Shown here piece by piece: positions 10,291 through 18,837 of a DNA stretch of 64,000 nucleotides; position 1 is the stretch's first letter, and each line of letters opens with the position of its first letter. The position numbers were made by a program, and so were the translations under genes. Origin of the DNA: Flavobacteriales bacterium. GTDB lineage: Bacteria; Bacteroidota; Bacteroidia; Flavobacteriales_D; Sanyastnellaceae. The DNA is taken from positions 1-64,000 of the forward strand of contig CANKYR010000001.1 in assembly GCA_947488195.1 (NCBI GenBank), written 5' to 3'. The notes beneath the pieces were generated by a model, which ran no database searches, was not told where the DNA came from, and worked only from the letters and a program-made list of their open reading frames with translations.

Positions 10291-12912
10291 ATGACGGAAG
10301 AAAAATCGACGGTGGCGGAAACACCACTCATGAAACAATTCAATGAGATTAAGGCGCAATATCCAGATGCGCTTTTGTTGTTTCGTGTGGGCGATTTTTA
10401 TGAAACCTTTGGATCGGATGCTATTGCTGCCGCGCGCATTTTAGGAATTACATTAACCAAGCGCAAAAATGGCGTAGGAACTTACATAGAGTTAGCAGGA
10501 TTCCCTCACCATTCGCTAGACACTTATTTACCGAAGTTGGTTCGTGCGGGAAACCGCGTGGCCATTTGCGATCAGCTTGAAGATCCAAAACTCACCAAGA
10601 AAATTGTGAAGCGAGGAGTTACTGAATTGGTTACGCCCGCAGTGAGTTATAACGAGAAAACATTCGACAGTTCGAACAACCAATTTTTGGCTGCGGTTGT
10701 TATGCGCGATCAGCAAGCGGGAGTGAGTTTTTTAGATATTTCCACCGGTGAATTTTATTTGGCGGAAGGAAGCACTTCCCACATTAACAAATTGCTTCAA
10801 AGCTTTCGTCCGAATGAAGTGTTGTTTCAAAAGCACGAAGATCAGCAGTTCCGTGAAGCGTTTGGAGATACGAAGTGGTTTACGTTTCGCATAGACGAAT
10901 GGGTATTTTCATTGGACTACGCGAAAGAAGTTTTGCAAAAGCAATTCGACACGAAATCGCTTAAAGGCTTTGGTGTTGAAGAATTGAAGCTCGGTGTAAT
11001 TGCTGCCGGAACTGTGTTGCATTACTTGAAAGATACACAGCATCACAAGACGCAGCACATTCAAAAAATTTCTCGAATTGAAGAAGACACGTTTGTTTGG
11101 TTAGATCGTTTCACCATTCGAAATTTAGAGTTGGTGCATTCGAATTACGACGAAACAGCAACGTTGTTCTACACGCTCAATCACACCAGCACACCCATGG
11201 GTGCGAGACTTTTGCGACGCTGGGTGCTCATGCCTTTGAAAGATATTACTCAAATTGAAAAACGTCAGTTTGTAGTTGGAAATTTTGTCAAGAACGCAGA
11301 GCTTCTTGCTGAAACGCGTCTTCATTTGAACACCATTGGCGATGTTGAACGGTTGGCTTCGAAGATTGCCACCGGGCGAGTGAATCCGCGGGAGCTTCTT
11401 CAGCTAGCGAAAGGCATGCAAACGGCAGAGCACATTCAAGCGCTGGGGGCGAATTCAACGAGCAAAGAGATACAAGCGTTGTTCAACGTGTTGAAGCCGT
11501 TGACCGATTGGTGCAATAACATTTTCGAAAAAATAAATCCGGAAGCTCCTATGGCGCTGAACCGCGGTTCTGTTATTGCCGAAGGCGTGAATGCTGATTT
11601 AGACGAGTTGCGGAATTTGCAAAAGTCAGGAAAAGACTATTTGCAAATGGTGCAAGAACGCGAAAGCGAACGAACTGGAATTCCATCCTTGAAGATTTCC
11701 TTCAACAATGTTTTCGGATATTATTTGGAAGTGCGAAACATGCATAAAGACAAGGTTCCGCAGGAATGGATTCGCAAACAAACGGTCACACAAGCGGAAC
11801 GATACATTACCCCAGAGCTGAAGGAATACGAAGCGAAGATTATGGGCGCTGAAGACAAGATTTCAATTTTAGAAAATCAGATTTATCAATCGTTGATCGA
11901 AGAGACGCTGCCACACTTGGTGAGTATGCAGTTGAATGCGCGTGTGCTTGCTGAGATTGACGCGTTGGCTTCTTTCGCAACGGTTGCAGTAGCGAATAAA
12001 TATTGCGCCCCGGAGTTTACCGAAGAGAACAAATTAGAGATTGAACAAGGAAGGCATGCCATTATTGAATTGCGCCTTCCGCCGAATGATCCGTACATCG
12101 CAAACGACATTACGCTCGATAGAGATACGCAGCAGATCATGATGATCACAGGCCCGAACATGTCGGGGAAGTCCGCTGTGTTGCGACAAACTGCTCTCAT
12201 TGTACTCATGGCGCAGATGGGTTCTTTCGTGCCAGCAAAGCGCGTGAGAATGGGGATCGTAGACAAGGTGTTTACACGTGTGGGCGCGAACGACAACATG
12301 AGCGCTGGCGAATCTACGTTCATGGTTGAAATGAATGAGACCGCCAGTATTTTAAATAATTTAAGTGATCGAAGTTTAATTTTGTTGGATGAAATCGGAA
12401 GAGGAACTTCCACGTACGACGGCGTTTCTATTGCTTGGGCTATTGCCGAATATCTGCACGAGCACGAGCAATTCAGAGCGAAGACACTTTTCGCAACGCA
12501 TTACCACGAGTTGAATGATATGACGAACTTATTTCCGCGTATTAAAAACTATAACGTGTCGGTTTCTGAGGCGAAAGGAAAAATTGTTTTTAGAAGGAAG
12601 TTGCAAGAAGGTGGAAGCAATCACAGCTTTGGAATTCACGTAGCGCAGTTGGCAGGAATGCCGAAGACGGTCGTGAATAGAGCGAATGATATGCTTCACG
12701 AATTGGAAACAAAAAGAGGTCAAGCCCCTACGGGGAAAGGAAAATCGGGAAGTGTTCAAGGAGAAGAAAAAATGCAATTAAGTTTTTTCCAACTAGATGA
12801 TCCGACCCTTGTTCAGATAAAAAAAGAAGTAGAAAAAATTGATATCAATACGCTTACCCCGGTTGAAGCTTTGTTCAAGTTGAACGAGATCAAGAAGATA
12901 GTGGGAAGCTAA
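10291..12912 (+). CDS. mutS: DNA mismatch repair protein MutS
   Basis: Recognises mismatches and small loops and recruits MutL. The N-terminal mismatch-binding motif is in GDFYETFG (the Phe-x-Glu pair). The ABC-type ATPase has Walker A GPNMSGKS, the signature region NMSAGESTFMVEM and Walker B LILLDEIGRGTSTYDG. Length 873 is standard for MutS1. It follows clpX with a one-base gap. The next gene, ricT, has its own -7 element. Confidence 0.98.
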   Translation: MTEEKSTVAETPLMKQFNEIKAQYPDALLLFRVGDFYETFGSDAIAAARILGITLTKRKNGVGTYIELAGFPHHSLDTYLPKLVRAGNRVAICDQLEDPKLTKKIVKRGVTELVTPAVSYNEKTFDSSNNQFLAAVVMRDQQAGVSFLDISTGEFYLAEGSTSHINKLLQSFRPNEVLFQKHEDQQFREAFGDTKWFTFRIDEWVFSLDYAKEVLQKQFDTKSLKGFGVEELKLGVIAAGTVLHYLKDTQHHKTQHIQKISRIEEDTFVWLDRFTIRNLELVHSNYDETATLFYTLNHTSTPMGARLLRRWVLMPLKDITQIEKRQFVVGNFVKNAELLAETRLHLNTIGDVERLASKIATGRVNPRELLQLAKGMQTAEHIQALGANSTSKEIQALFNVLKPLTDWCNNIFEKINPEAPMALNRGSVIAEGVNADLDELRNLQKSGKDYLQMVQERESERTGIPSLKISFNNVFGYYLEVRNMHKDKVPQEWIRKQTVTQAERYITPELKEYEAKIMGAEDKISILENQIYQSLIEETLPHLVSMQLNARVLAEIDALASFATVAVANKYCAPEFTEENKLEIEQGRHAIIELRLPPNDPYIANDITLDRDTQQIMMITGPNMSGKSAVLRQTALIVLMAQMGSFVPAKRVRMGIVDKVFTRVGANDNMSAGESTFMVEMNETASILNNLSDRSLILLDEIGRGTSTYDGVSIAWAIAEYLHEHEQFRAKTLFATHYHELNDMTNLFPRIKNYNVSVSEAKGKIVFRRKLQEGGSNHSFGIHVAQLAGMPKTVVNRANDMLHELETKRGQAPTGKGKSGSVQGEEKMQLSFFQLDDPTLVQIKKEVEKIDINTLTPVEALFKLNEIKKIVGS

Positions 12913-12916
12913 TTTG

Positions 12917-12924
12917 TATATTTG
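12917..12924 (+). promoter_or_regulatory. -7 promoter element of ricT
   Basis: TATATTTG is an exact match to TAnnTTTG, 19 bases before the ATG at 12944 and directly after the mutS stop codon. Confidence 0.5.
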
Positions 12925-12943
12925 AGAATATAAAATAGAAAAC

Positions 12944-14149
12944 ATGGGATGTTCGAGTTGTGGAAATAATGATGGGAGCGTTCCTAACGGCTGTAAAAGC
13001 AATGGTAATTGCGGAACCTGCAGCACAGGGAAGAAGGAGGTTTTCGATTGGCTGTCAGGAGTTCCATTGGCAGACGGCTTAAAGCCGTTTGACGTGGTTG
13101 AGGCGCGTTTTAAAAATGGCCGCAAAGCCTTTTTTAGAAAAGGAAGTTTAGAGTTGTTTCAAGGTGATGTGGTGGCTGTTGAGGCTTCTACAGGATACGA
13201 TGTGGGAATTGTTTCTTTGGCGGGTGAGTTGGTTCGTGTTCAAATGAATCGTCGCGAAATCAAAGACAATTATGAGTTGAAACGCGTTCTTCGAAAAGCA
13301 GTACAATCAGACTTCGATATCTGGCAAGATGCTCGTCAGTTAGAAACAGGCACTATGATTCGTTCACGTGAAATTTCGCGCGAGTTGGGTCTTCAAATGA
13401 AAATTAGCGATGTGGAATATCAAGGCGATAAAACCCGCGCGATATTTTACTACACGGCCGATGACCGTGTAGATTTCCGTGAACTCATTCGCAAGTATGC
13501 TGAAGAGTTCAAGGTGCGCATTGAAATGCGCCAGATTGGACTTCGTCTTGAAGCTGGTCGTCTTGGCGGAATCGGCTCCTGCGGAAGAGAGCTTTGCTGC
13601 TCTACCTGGCTAACCGATTTCAGATCGGTATCTACCGGCGCAGCACGCTATCAGCAGCTTTCATTGAACCCAGGCAAACTAGCAGGGCAATGTGGAAAGC
13701 TGAAGTGTTGTTTGAATTACGAATTGGATCAATACGTTGAAGCCGTTCGTATGCTACCCCCAACACACGTGAAATTGAAACTTCCGAAAGGAATTGCAAC
13801 GCATTTTAAAACAGATATTTTCAAGCAAGTTATTTATTACACCATTGAAGGACAACACAGCGACGGGCCGTTTGCGCTTTCTGCAGATGTAGTAAAAGAC
13901 ATCATTGAAAAGAACAAGCGCGGTGAGGTGATAGGTGAAGTTCAGACATTTATTGAAGAGAAAGAGATTGTTGAAAGTGTTGAATTTGCAGAGGTAGTTG
14001 GACAAGATAGCCTAACGCGTTTCGATAATAAAAAGCGTAAGCCGACCAACAACAACCGCAATCGCAACAGCAAGCCTGGAGGAAATGCCAACAGACCTCC
14101 TCGCTTCAAAGGCAAGCCAAACAACCCGAATCAAGGTCCGAAAGAATGA
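12944..14149 (+). CDS. ricT: PSP1/RicT family protein
   Basis: Homologue of B. subtilis RicT (YaaT), part of a complex that influences RNA processing there; the role in Bacteroidota is not settled. The N-terminus is unusually Cys/Asn/Gly-rich (CSSCGNN, GNCGTCSTG) and could bind metal. The PSP1 C-terminal domain is clear, with GRLGGIGSCGRELCCS and GKLAGQCGKLKCCLNYE. The last 45 residues are an Asn/Arg/Lys/Pro-rich tail that looks disordered and RNA-binding. Length is 401. It overlaps gldH by 4 bp (ATGA), so the two are translationally coupled; that pairing with a gliding gene is common in this phylum as far as I recall. Confidence 0.88.
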   Translation: MGCSSCGNNDGSVPNGCKSNGNCGTCSTGKKEVFDWLSGVPLADGLKPFDVVEARFKNGRKAFFRKGSLELFQGDVVAVEASTGYDVGIVSLAGELVRVQMNRREIKDNYELKRVLRKAVQSDFDIWQDARQLETGTMIRSREISRELGLQMKISDVEYQGDKTRAIFYYTADDRVDFRELIRKYAEEFKVRIEMRQIGLRLEAGRLGGIGSCGRELCCSTWLTDFRSVSTGAARYQQLSLNPGKLAGQCGKLKCCLNYELDQYVEAVRMLPPTHVKLKLPKGIATHFKTDIFKQVIYYTIEGQHSDGPFALSADVVKDIIEKNKRGEVIGEVQTFIEEKEIVESVEFAEVVGQDSLTRFDNKKRKPTNNNRNRNSKPGGNANRPPRFKGKPNNPNQGPKE

Positions 14150-14610
14150 TGAGAATAGTTTTTTTTTTAAGTCTAACGCTTCTTCTCAGCTCATGCGGCG
14201 ATGATTTTGTTTATGAGAGTAACATGCCGGTTGAAGGCGGTGTTTGGGACAACAAGAAAGTAGCAAATTTTGAATTCGATATTCAGGACACGGTAAGTTT
14301 ACACGACTTTTTTATCGATGTCCGCAACGGTGAACAATACGAATTCAGCAATCTATACGTGTTTATTGAAATGGAATTCCCAAATGGAAAATTGGCGGTT
14401 GATACGTTGGAATGTCCAATGGCCGACGCTCAAGGAAATTGGTATGGGAAATCAGGATTAGGCGATTTATACGACAATCGAATTATTTACAAATCACGTA
14501 AGCAGTTTCCGCTTTCTGGACACTACAAAGTGTCAATCCATCAAGCCATGCGCGTGAATCCGGTTGAAGGAATTTATGATGTAGGATTTCGTTTAGCAAA
14601 GTCGAAGTAA
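14146..14610 (+). CDS. gldH: Gliding motility lipoprotein GldH
   Basis: A 154-residue lipoprotein of the gliding/T9SS-associated Gld set. A lipoprotein signal is clear: a hydrophobic stretch ending LLLSSCG, with the lipid-modified Cys near residue 17. The mature part includes NMPVEGGVWDNKKVANFEFDI-like sequence split across residues about 26-46, then FEFSNLYVFIEMEFPNGK-like sequence typical of GldH. It overlaps ricT by 4 bp. Downstream is a convergent spacer holding a degenerate repeat shared with 53.8 kb. Family assignment is from memory of sequence pattern and fairly firm. Confidence 0.82.
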   Translation: MMRIVFFLSLTLLLSSCGDDFVYESNMPVEGGVWDNKKVANFEFDIQDTVSLHDFFIDVRNGEQYEFSNLYVFIEMEFPNGKLAVDTLECPMADAQGNWYGKSGLGDLYDNRIIYKSRKQFPLSGHYKVSIHQAMRVNPVEGIYDVGFRLAKSK

Positions 14611-14680
14611 CCCCTTCGCGAAGCGACCTTGCGGAGCACCTTTGTAAAACAATCTTTGCAAAGCAATCTTGCTTCAGCAT
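14611..14680. repeat. Degenerate repeat in convergent spacer (copy A)
   Basis: The spacer between gldH and the convergent glycosyltransferase gene is built of 12-14-base units beginning ACCTT or AATCTT: 14626-14637, 14638-14650, 14651-14664 and 14665-14678. The part from CGCGAAGCG to GTAAAAC (about 14617-14650) aligns with 53808-53840 in the folA/yjbR spacer at roughly 30 of 35 positions with one gap. It contains self-complementary cores (TTCGCGAA, CTTTGCAAAG). It may act as a two-way terminator or be a small mobile repeat. Confidence 0.65.
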
Positions 14681-14694
14681 CTAATAATCTCCGA

Positions 14695-15432
14695 TTATTT
14701 TGTGTTTTTGCGGCTCCAAATATTGTATTTCGCAATACACCAAAACGCGCGAACACCGTCTTTCCAGCCAATCTTTTTGCCCTCTTCGTAGGTGCGGCCG
14801 TAATATGAAATTCCAACTTCGTAAATACGAATGTTAGGAACTCTTGAAAGCTTTGCGGTGATTTCCGGTTCGAAACCGAAACGCTTTTCACACAACAATA
14901 AATTCTTTGCAATGTCTGCACGAATAAGTTTGTAGCACGTTTCCATATCTGTTAAATTCAGATTGGTAAAGGCGTTGCTGGCGAAGGTTAAAAGCTTGTT
15001 TCCGATGCTGTGCCAGAAGAACAGGATACGGTGAGGATTTCCTCCCATGAAACGAGAGCCGTAAACAACGTCTGCGCCGTCTTTAAAAACAGGCTTTAAC
15101 AAGTCGTTGTATTCATCAGGATCGTATTCCAAATCGGCGTCTTGAACTAAGATATAATCACCCGTTGCAATCTCAATAGCCTTGTGTAAAGCCGCCCCCT
15201 TTCCTTGATTGTAGGGCTGCGAGTAGAAGTTGAACGTTCGCTCAGGATGAGCAGCAATGTATGATTCAATGGCCTCAACAGTGTTGTCTGTGGAAGCATC
15301 GTTAACAATCACAATTTCCATTTCAATGTTGTTCATCAACTTAACGTCAGCAATTCGATCGAGAATTAAGTGAATAGTTCTTCCTTCGTTGTATGCTGGA
15401 ATAAGTATAGAAAGCTTTTTAAACTCGTGCAT
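14695..15432 (-). CDS. Glycosyltransferase family 2 (dolichol-phosphate mannosyltransferase-like)
   Basis: GT-A fold transferase, 245 residues. The N-terminus [14 protein letters not shown] and [10 protein letters not shown] are the nucleotide-sugar-binding motifs, and QDADLEYDP holds the metal-binding DxD-type site. No membrane segment is visible, so it resembles the soluble DPM1-like subgroup that loads sugar onto polyprenyl phosphate; the actual sugar is unknown. It is last in a leftward run, 3 bp after gatC. Its stop is 14 bases from the repeat in the convergent spacer. Confidence 0.85.
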   Translation of the reverse strand: MHEFKKLSILIPAYNEGRTIHLILDRIADVKLMNNIEMEIVIVNDASTDNTVEAIESYIAAHPERTFNFYSQPYNQGKGAALHKAIEIATGDYILVQDADLEYDPDEYNDLLKPVFKDGADVVYGSRFMGGNPHRILFFWHSIGNKLLTFASNAFTNLNLTDMETCYKLIRADIAKNLLLCEKRFGFEPEITAKLSRVPNIRIYEVGISYYGRTYEEGKKIGWKDGVRAFWCIAKYNIWSRKNTK

Positions 15433-15435
15433 GAA

Positions 15436-15726
15436 TTATTGTTTAATTACTTTAGGAACACGGAAGTAATACATGTCTTTTGATGGTGCGTTTTTGAGCG
15501 CTTCAGCTTGTGAAACGGGCGCTTCTACAACGTCTTCTCGCAAGACATTCGTTTCTTCGGTCATAAACACGAGAGGCTCTACATTTGCAGTGTCCATCTC
15601 TTTGAGCTTGTCTACAAACGCAATCATTTCGTTTAACCCGTCAACCATGTCTTTTTCTTCGTTTTCAGAAAAAGAGAGCTTGCTTAATTCAGCTAGGCGA
15701 CGAACGGTGGCAACTTCAACTTTCAT
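15436..15726 (-). CDS. gatC: Asp-tRNA(Asn)/Glu-tRNA(Gln) amidotransferase subunit C
   Basis: Small subunit of GatCAB, which converts Glu-tRNA(Gln) or Asp-tRNA(Asn) to the amide form. The 96-residue sequence has VRRLAELSKLSFSENE and the C-terminal LREDVVEAP, typical of GatC. It overlaps plsC by 11 bp at its start (15716-15726) and precedes the glycosyltransferase by 3 bp. gatA is unlinked, at 29.6 kb in this window; gatB is not present here. Confidence 0.93.
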   Translation of the reverse strand: MKVEVATVRRLAELSKLSFSENEEKDMVDGLNEMIAFVDKLKEMDTANVEPLVFMTEETNVLREDVVEAPVSQAEALKNAPSKDMYYFRVPKVIKQ

Positions 15727-16462
15727 GTGTTTTATTCAATTCGCGTTGAATGGTTTCAAACGCTTGAGTGCGCAAAGGTAATAAATCAGATGCAGTTAAC
15801 CCTGCGGTAGCAATTGGAGCGTGCACTGTAACCTTTATTTTTTGGGGGAGAGAGTATTGAAAAAACTTCGCCGGGTCTAAAAGAACTTTATAGTTTGAGT
15901 GCCAGGTAATAGGAACAACGGGCTTTTGCTGTTCAATAGCAACCTTGAAAGCCCCGTTTTTAAAAGGCATTAATTTCGGAGCGTCGTCTGGAATTGTGCC
16001 CTCCGGATAAATGGCAACACTCATGTCGTTGCGCAAACTTTTCGCCACACGATCCAAGGCCACCAGTGCTGCTTTGTTTTGTCCTCTGCGAATGGGAATG
16101 TCTTGCTTTCGAAAAAACAACGAGAACAAAGGCCAACTTAACAACTCACCTTTTCCAACAAACAGAAAATCACGTCCAATGGCCTCATACATAAATACAG
16201 TGTCGAGATAACTGCTGTGATTAGACGCTATAATGAAAGATCCTTCAGGCAAAGGAGCTTCAAAGGTTATTTCAATAGGACAAAAAATGCACTTGCGAAT
16301 GAGCTTTCCCCAAAAACGTTTTAAGACGAATGCTTTAAGATGACGTTCTCTTTTTTTGTAAACCCAAACGAAAGGAATGTAAAGAAAAATAAGGGTTATC
16401 CAAAAGACTAAACCAATCCAAAGTTTATAGACGAAATATATGGGCGCTAGGATGAAGTGCAA
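15716..16462 (-). CDS. plsC: 1-acyl-sn-glycerol-3-phosphate acyltransferase (PlsC family), TTG start
   Basis: Membrane acyltransferase making phosphatidic acid from lyso-phosphatidate. The HX4D motif is in NHSSYLD, followed by the substrate motif IPIRRG and YPEGTIP. A hydrophobic N-terminal segment (about residues 3-35) anchors it. On the minus strand the frame opens with TTG at 16462; no ATG occurs before the catalytic motif, so TTG is the likely start. A near-consensus -7 element (TATCTTTC) lies upstream. Length 248 is normal. Co-oriented with and overlapping gatC. Confidence 0.88.
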   Translation of the reverse strand: MHFILAPIYFVYKLWIGLVFWITLIFLYIPFVWVYKKRERHLKAFVLKRFWGKLIRKCIFCPIEITFEAPLPEGSFIIASNHSSYLDTVFMYEAIGRDFLFVGKGELLSWPLFSLFFRKQDIPIRRGQNKAALVALDRVAKSLRNDMSVAIYPEGTIPDDAPKLMPFKNGAFKVAIEQQKPVVPITWHSNYKVLLDPAKFFQYSLPQKIKVTVHAPIATAGLTASDLLPLRTQAFETIQRELNKTHES

Positions 16463-16482
16463 GGTTGGGTTGGTTTAGAATG

Positions 16483-16490
16483 GAAAGATA
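16483..16490 (-). promoter_or_regulatory. Possible -7 element of plsC-gatC-glycosyltransferase
   Basis: Minus-strand TATCTTTC differs from TAnnTTTG only at the last base and lies 20 bases before the TTG start of plsC, in the 40-bp spacer after trpS. Confidence 0.35.
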
Positions 16491-16502
16491 CGAAACGAAC
16501 GA

Positions 16503-17480
16503 CTATCCCGAATAACCTAAATTCTTGCGAACGCGATCAAGGGTATGAGAGGCAGTAATACGTGCTTTTTCCCCACCTTGTTTTAAAATATTTTCAAGTG
16601 AAGTGAAGTCTGAAATGTATTCGAAGTAGCTTTTTCTTTCTGCTTCGAAACGCGTAAGTATAGCTCCAAGCAATTCTTTTTTCGCGTGTCCCCATCCGAA
16701 ATTTCCCGCGATTAATTTTTCGCAAAGAACAGCCGCTTCGGCTCTACCAGCAATGAGTTCGTACAATGCACAAATGCTATTGGCGTTAGGATCCTTTGGA
16801 TCTTCAAGCGTTGTAGCGTCGGTAATAATGTTCTTATTGATAATGTCTTTCAGCTCTTTTTCAGGAAGAAAAATGTTAATGTAATTGCCGTAGCTCTTGC
16901 TCATTTTTTGTCCGTCTGTTCCCGGAACATACATGGTTGCTTCATTCACTTTTGAATCGGGTATCACAAATGTTTCTCCCATTTGGTGATTGAAAGCAGA
17001 AGCAATGTCGCGCGTAATTTCTAAATGTTGAAGCTGATCTTTTCCTACGGGAACAACGTTTGCGTCGTACAACAATATATCTGCAGCCATTAAAACCGGA
17101 TAGGTGAACAACCCAGCATTCACCTCTTTCAAACGATCTTGACGGTCTTTAAAACTGTGAGCGTTAGCGAGCATGGGGAACGGCGTGAAGCAGTTCAAAT
17201 ACCAAGCGAGTTCTGTTACCTCAGGCACATCGCTTTGACGATAGAATACATTTTTATCTGTGTTGAACCCGCACGCTAACCACGTTGCAGCGACGCTATA
17301 CGTGTTGTTGCGAATTTCTTCAGCGTTCTTAAGTTGAGTTAAGGTGTGGAAATTAGCAATGAATAAATACGCTTCGTTGGAAGGATGATTGCTCATTTCA
17401 ATTGCCGGAGCAATTGCGCCCAACACATTACCTAGATGCGGTGTTCCTGTACTTTGAATGCCTGTTAATACGCGTGCCAT
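16503..17480 (-). CDS. trpS: Tryptophan--tRNA ligase
   Basis: Class I synthetase charging tRNA-Trp. The N-terminus has GIQSTGTPHLGNVLGAI (the HIGH-type site) and the KMSKS loop is intact (GQKMSKSYGNYI). Length 325 fits the bacterial dimeric enzyme. It sits in the leftward run, 31 bp after the amidohydrolase gene and 40 bp before plsC. A one-mismatch -7 candidate on the minus strand (TTTCTTTG, 17499-17506) could give it its own transcript. Confidence 0.97.
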   Translation of the reverse strand: MARVLTGIQSTGTPHLGNVLGAIAPAIEMSNHPSNEAYLFIANFHTLTQLKNAEEIRNNTYSVAATWLACGFNTDKNVFYRQSDVPEVTELAWYLNCFTPFPMLANAHSFKDRQDRLKEVNAGLFTYPVLMAADILLYDANVVPVGKDQLQHLEITRDIASAFNHQMGETFVIPDSKVNEATMYVPGTDGQKMSKSYGNYINIFLPEKELKDIINKNIITDATTLEDPKDPNANSICALYELIAGRAEAAVLCEKLIAGNFGWGHAKKELLGAILTRFEAERKSYFEYISDFTSLENILKQGGEKARITASHTLDRVRKNLGYSG

Positions 17481-17511
17481 AGGTTTTTATATTCCCTGCA
17501 AAGAAACGGCT

Positions 17512-18831
17512 TTATTTGCTTCGTTCTTTATCGTATTTGTTCTTGTATAACAAGTACATTTCAGTTTGCATATTGCTTAGTTCAATGCGTCTTCCGTCGA
17601 TGTACGCAAGTCGCAATTGGTTCGTGGTCATGTTCAAGGCATCGCCGTAAGAAACAAAAAGTGTTGCACTTTTTCCCACTTCAAGACTTCCGTATTTTTT
17701 ATCGATGCCTAAAATCGTAGCTGCGTTTATAGTTAAACCCTTCACGGCTTCTTCGTATGGAAGTCCGTGCGCAACGGCGGTACCGGCCATGAACGGTAGG
17801 TTTCGCGTGCCCATGCGCTCCATGTCTCCTTCGTTTTGAAATGCGAAAAGGATTCCAGCGTCGTATAATTTTTTTGCTAAAGCGAAAGATGCGTGTGGAT
17901 CGTCTTCGTCCAAAGAAGCAAGATCATGCACACGACGAAGAAGCACAGAAACATTTTCTTCTTTTAAAATAGAAGCCGCAAGTGGTGCGTCGTATCCGCC
18001 AACAAGCACCATCTTCACAATGCCCATGTCGCGTTTGAATTGTACCGCTTCGTGAATAGATTTCAATTCATCTGCATGAACGTAAAGTGTTTTGCTTCCG
18101 TCGAAAAGCCCTTTCATGGCTTCGAAGCGAAGCTCAGTCAAATCTCCCTTTGGAGCTTTAGCGTAGGCTTTGGCGTCGCTGAAGAACAGTTCTATTTCGC
18201 GCTTTTGTTTATCGTAGCTTTTCACTTTAGACACAAGAATTCTTCCTTTGTCGTAGTGTCTGTGAATGACTTGCGGCCAGTTGAGGTGCAGGCCATCGTC
18301 TGCGCGAACAACAGCATCTTCCCAGTTCCACGCATCGAATTGCATGATTGAAGAAGAGCCTGAAATTATTCCGCCTCGCGGCGTTATTTGTCCCAATAAC
18401 ACACCGTTCGAACGAACGGTGGGAATAATTTCCGAGTCTGCGTTGTACGCAATAACCGAACGAACGCTCGGTTTGAAAGTTCCCACTTCATACAAATCGT
18501 TTTGTGCACGAATGGCATCTGTTTCAACCAATCCCAACGAAGAGTTAGGTGCAATAAATCCAGGATAAACATGCTGACCTTCGATAGGAATAACCTTGTC
18601 GAATTTTGTCACGTCTATGCGAGAAACAGTAGCATCTGCAACAAGGGTAAGTATGCCGTTTTCGAAAGCGATGAAGGCGTTCTCGATCACTTTACCATTT
18701 CCCAAATGCGCGTAGCAGTTGGTCAAAAGAATAGACTCGTTCTGCGCTGCCGCGGGAGTTGGCCTGTGCTGTGCTTGCGCGGAAACAGTTGCAAGAAGCG
18801 CGAGTGATAAAAATATTTTTCGGATAGTCAT
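17512..18831 (-). CDS. Secreted amidohydrolase-family protein lacking the HxH metal motif
   Basis: A 439-residue protein with a signal peptide (MTIRKIFLSLALLATVSAQAQ) and the overall pattern of imidazolonepropionase-like amidohydrolases: N-terminal composite domain, GFIAPNSSLG where active members have GFIDxHxH, and the C-terminal NAATILGIDKKYGSLEVGKSATLFV. Asn96 and Ser98 replace the first two metal-binding histidines, so it may be inactive or have a changed metal site. It is 6 bp downstream of a double-length homologue. Together they look like a cooperating periplasmic pair. Substrate unknown. Confidence 0.8.
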   Translation of the reverse strand: MTIRKIFLSLALLATVSAQAQHRPTPAAAQNESILLTNCYAHLGNGKVIENAFIAFENGILTLVADATVSRIDVTKFDKVIPIEGQHVYPGFIAPNSSLGLVETDAIRAQNDLYEVGTFKPSVRSVIAYNADSEIIPTVRSNGVLLGQITPRGGIISGSSSIMQFDAWNWEDAVVRADDGLHLNWPQVIHRHYDKGRILVSKVKSYDKQKREIELFFSDAKAYAKAPKGDLTELRFEAMKGLFDGSKTLYVHADELKSIHEAVQFKRDMGIVKMVLVGGYDAPLAASILKEENVSVLLRRVHDLASLDEDDPHASFALAKKLYDAGILFAFQNEGDMERMGTRNLPFMAGTAVAHGLPYEEAVKGLTINAATILGIDKKYGSLEVGKSATLFVSYGDALNMTTNQLRLAYIDGRRIELSNMQTEMYLLYKNKYDKERSK

Positions 18832-18837
18832 GTTCGT

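Noticed and set aside
11886-12413. Open frame of 175 codons on the minus strand opposite mutS
   Set aside because: It lies wholly inside the mutS ATPase region, has no promoter or family resemblance, and follows the codon pattern of the mutS strand.
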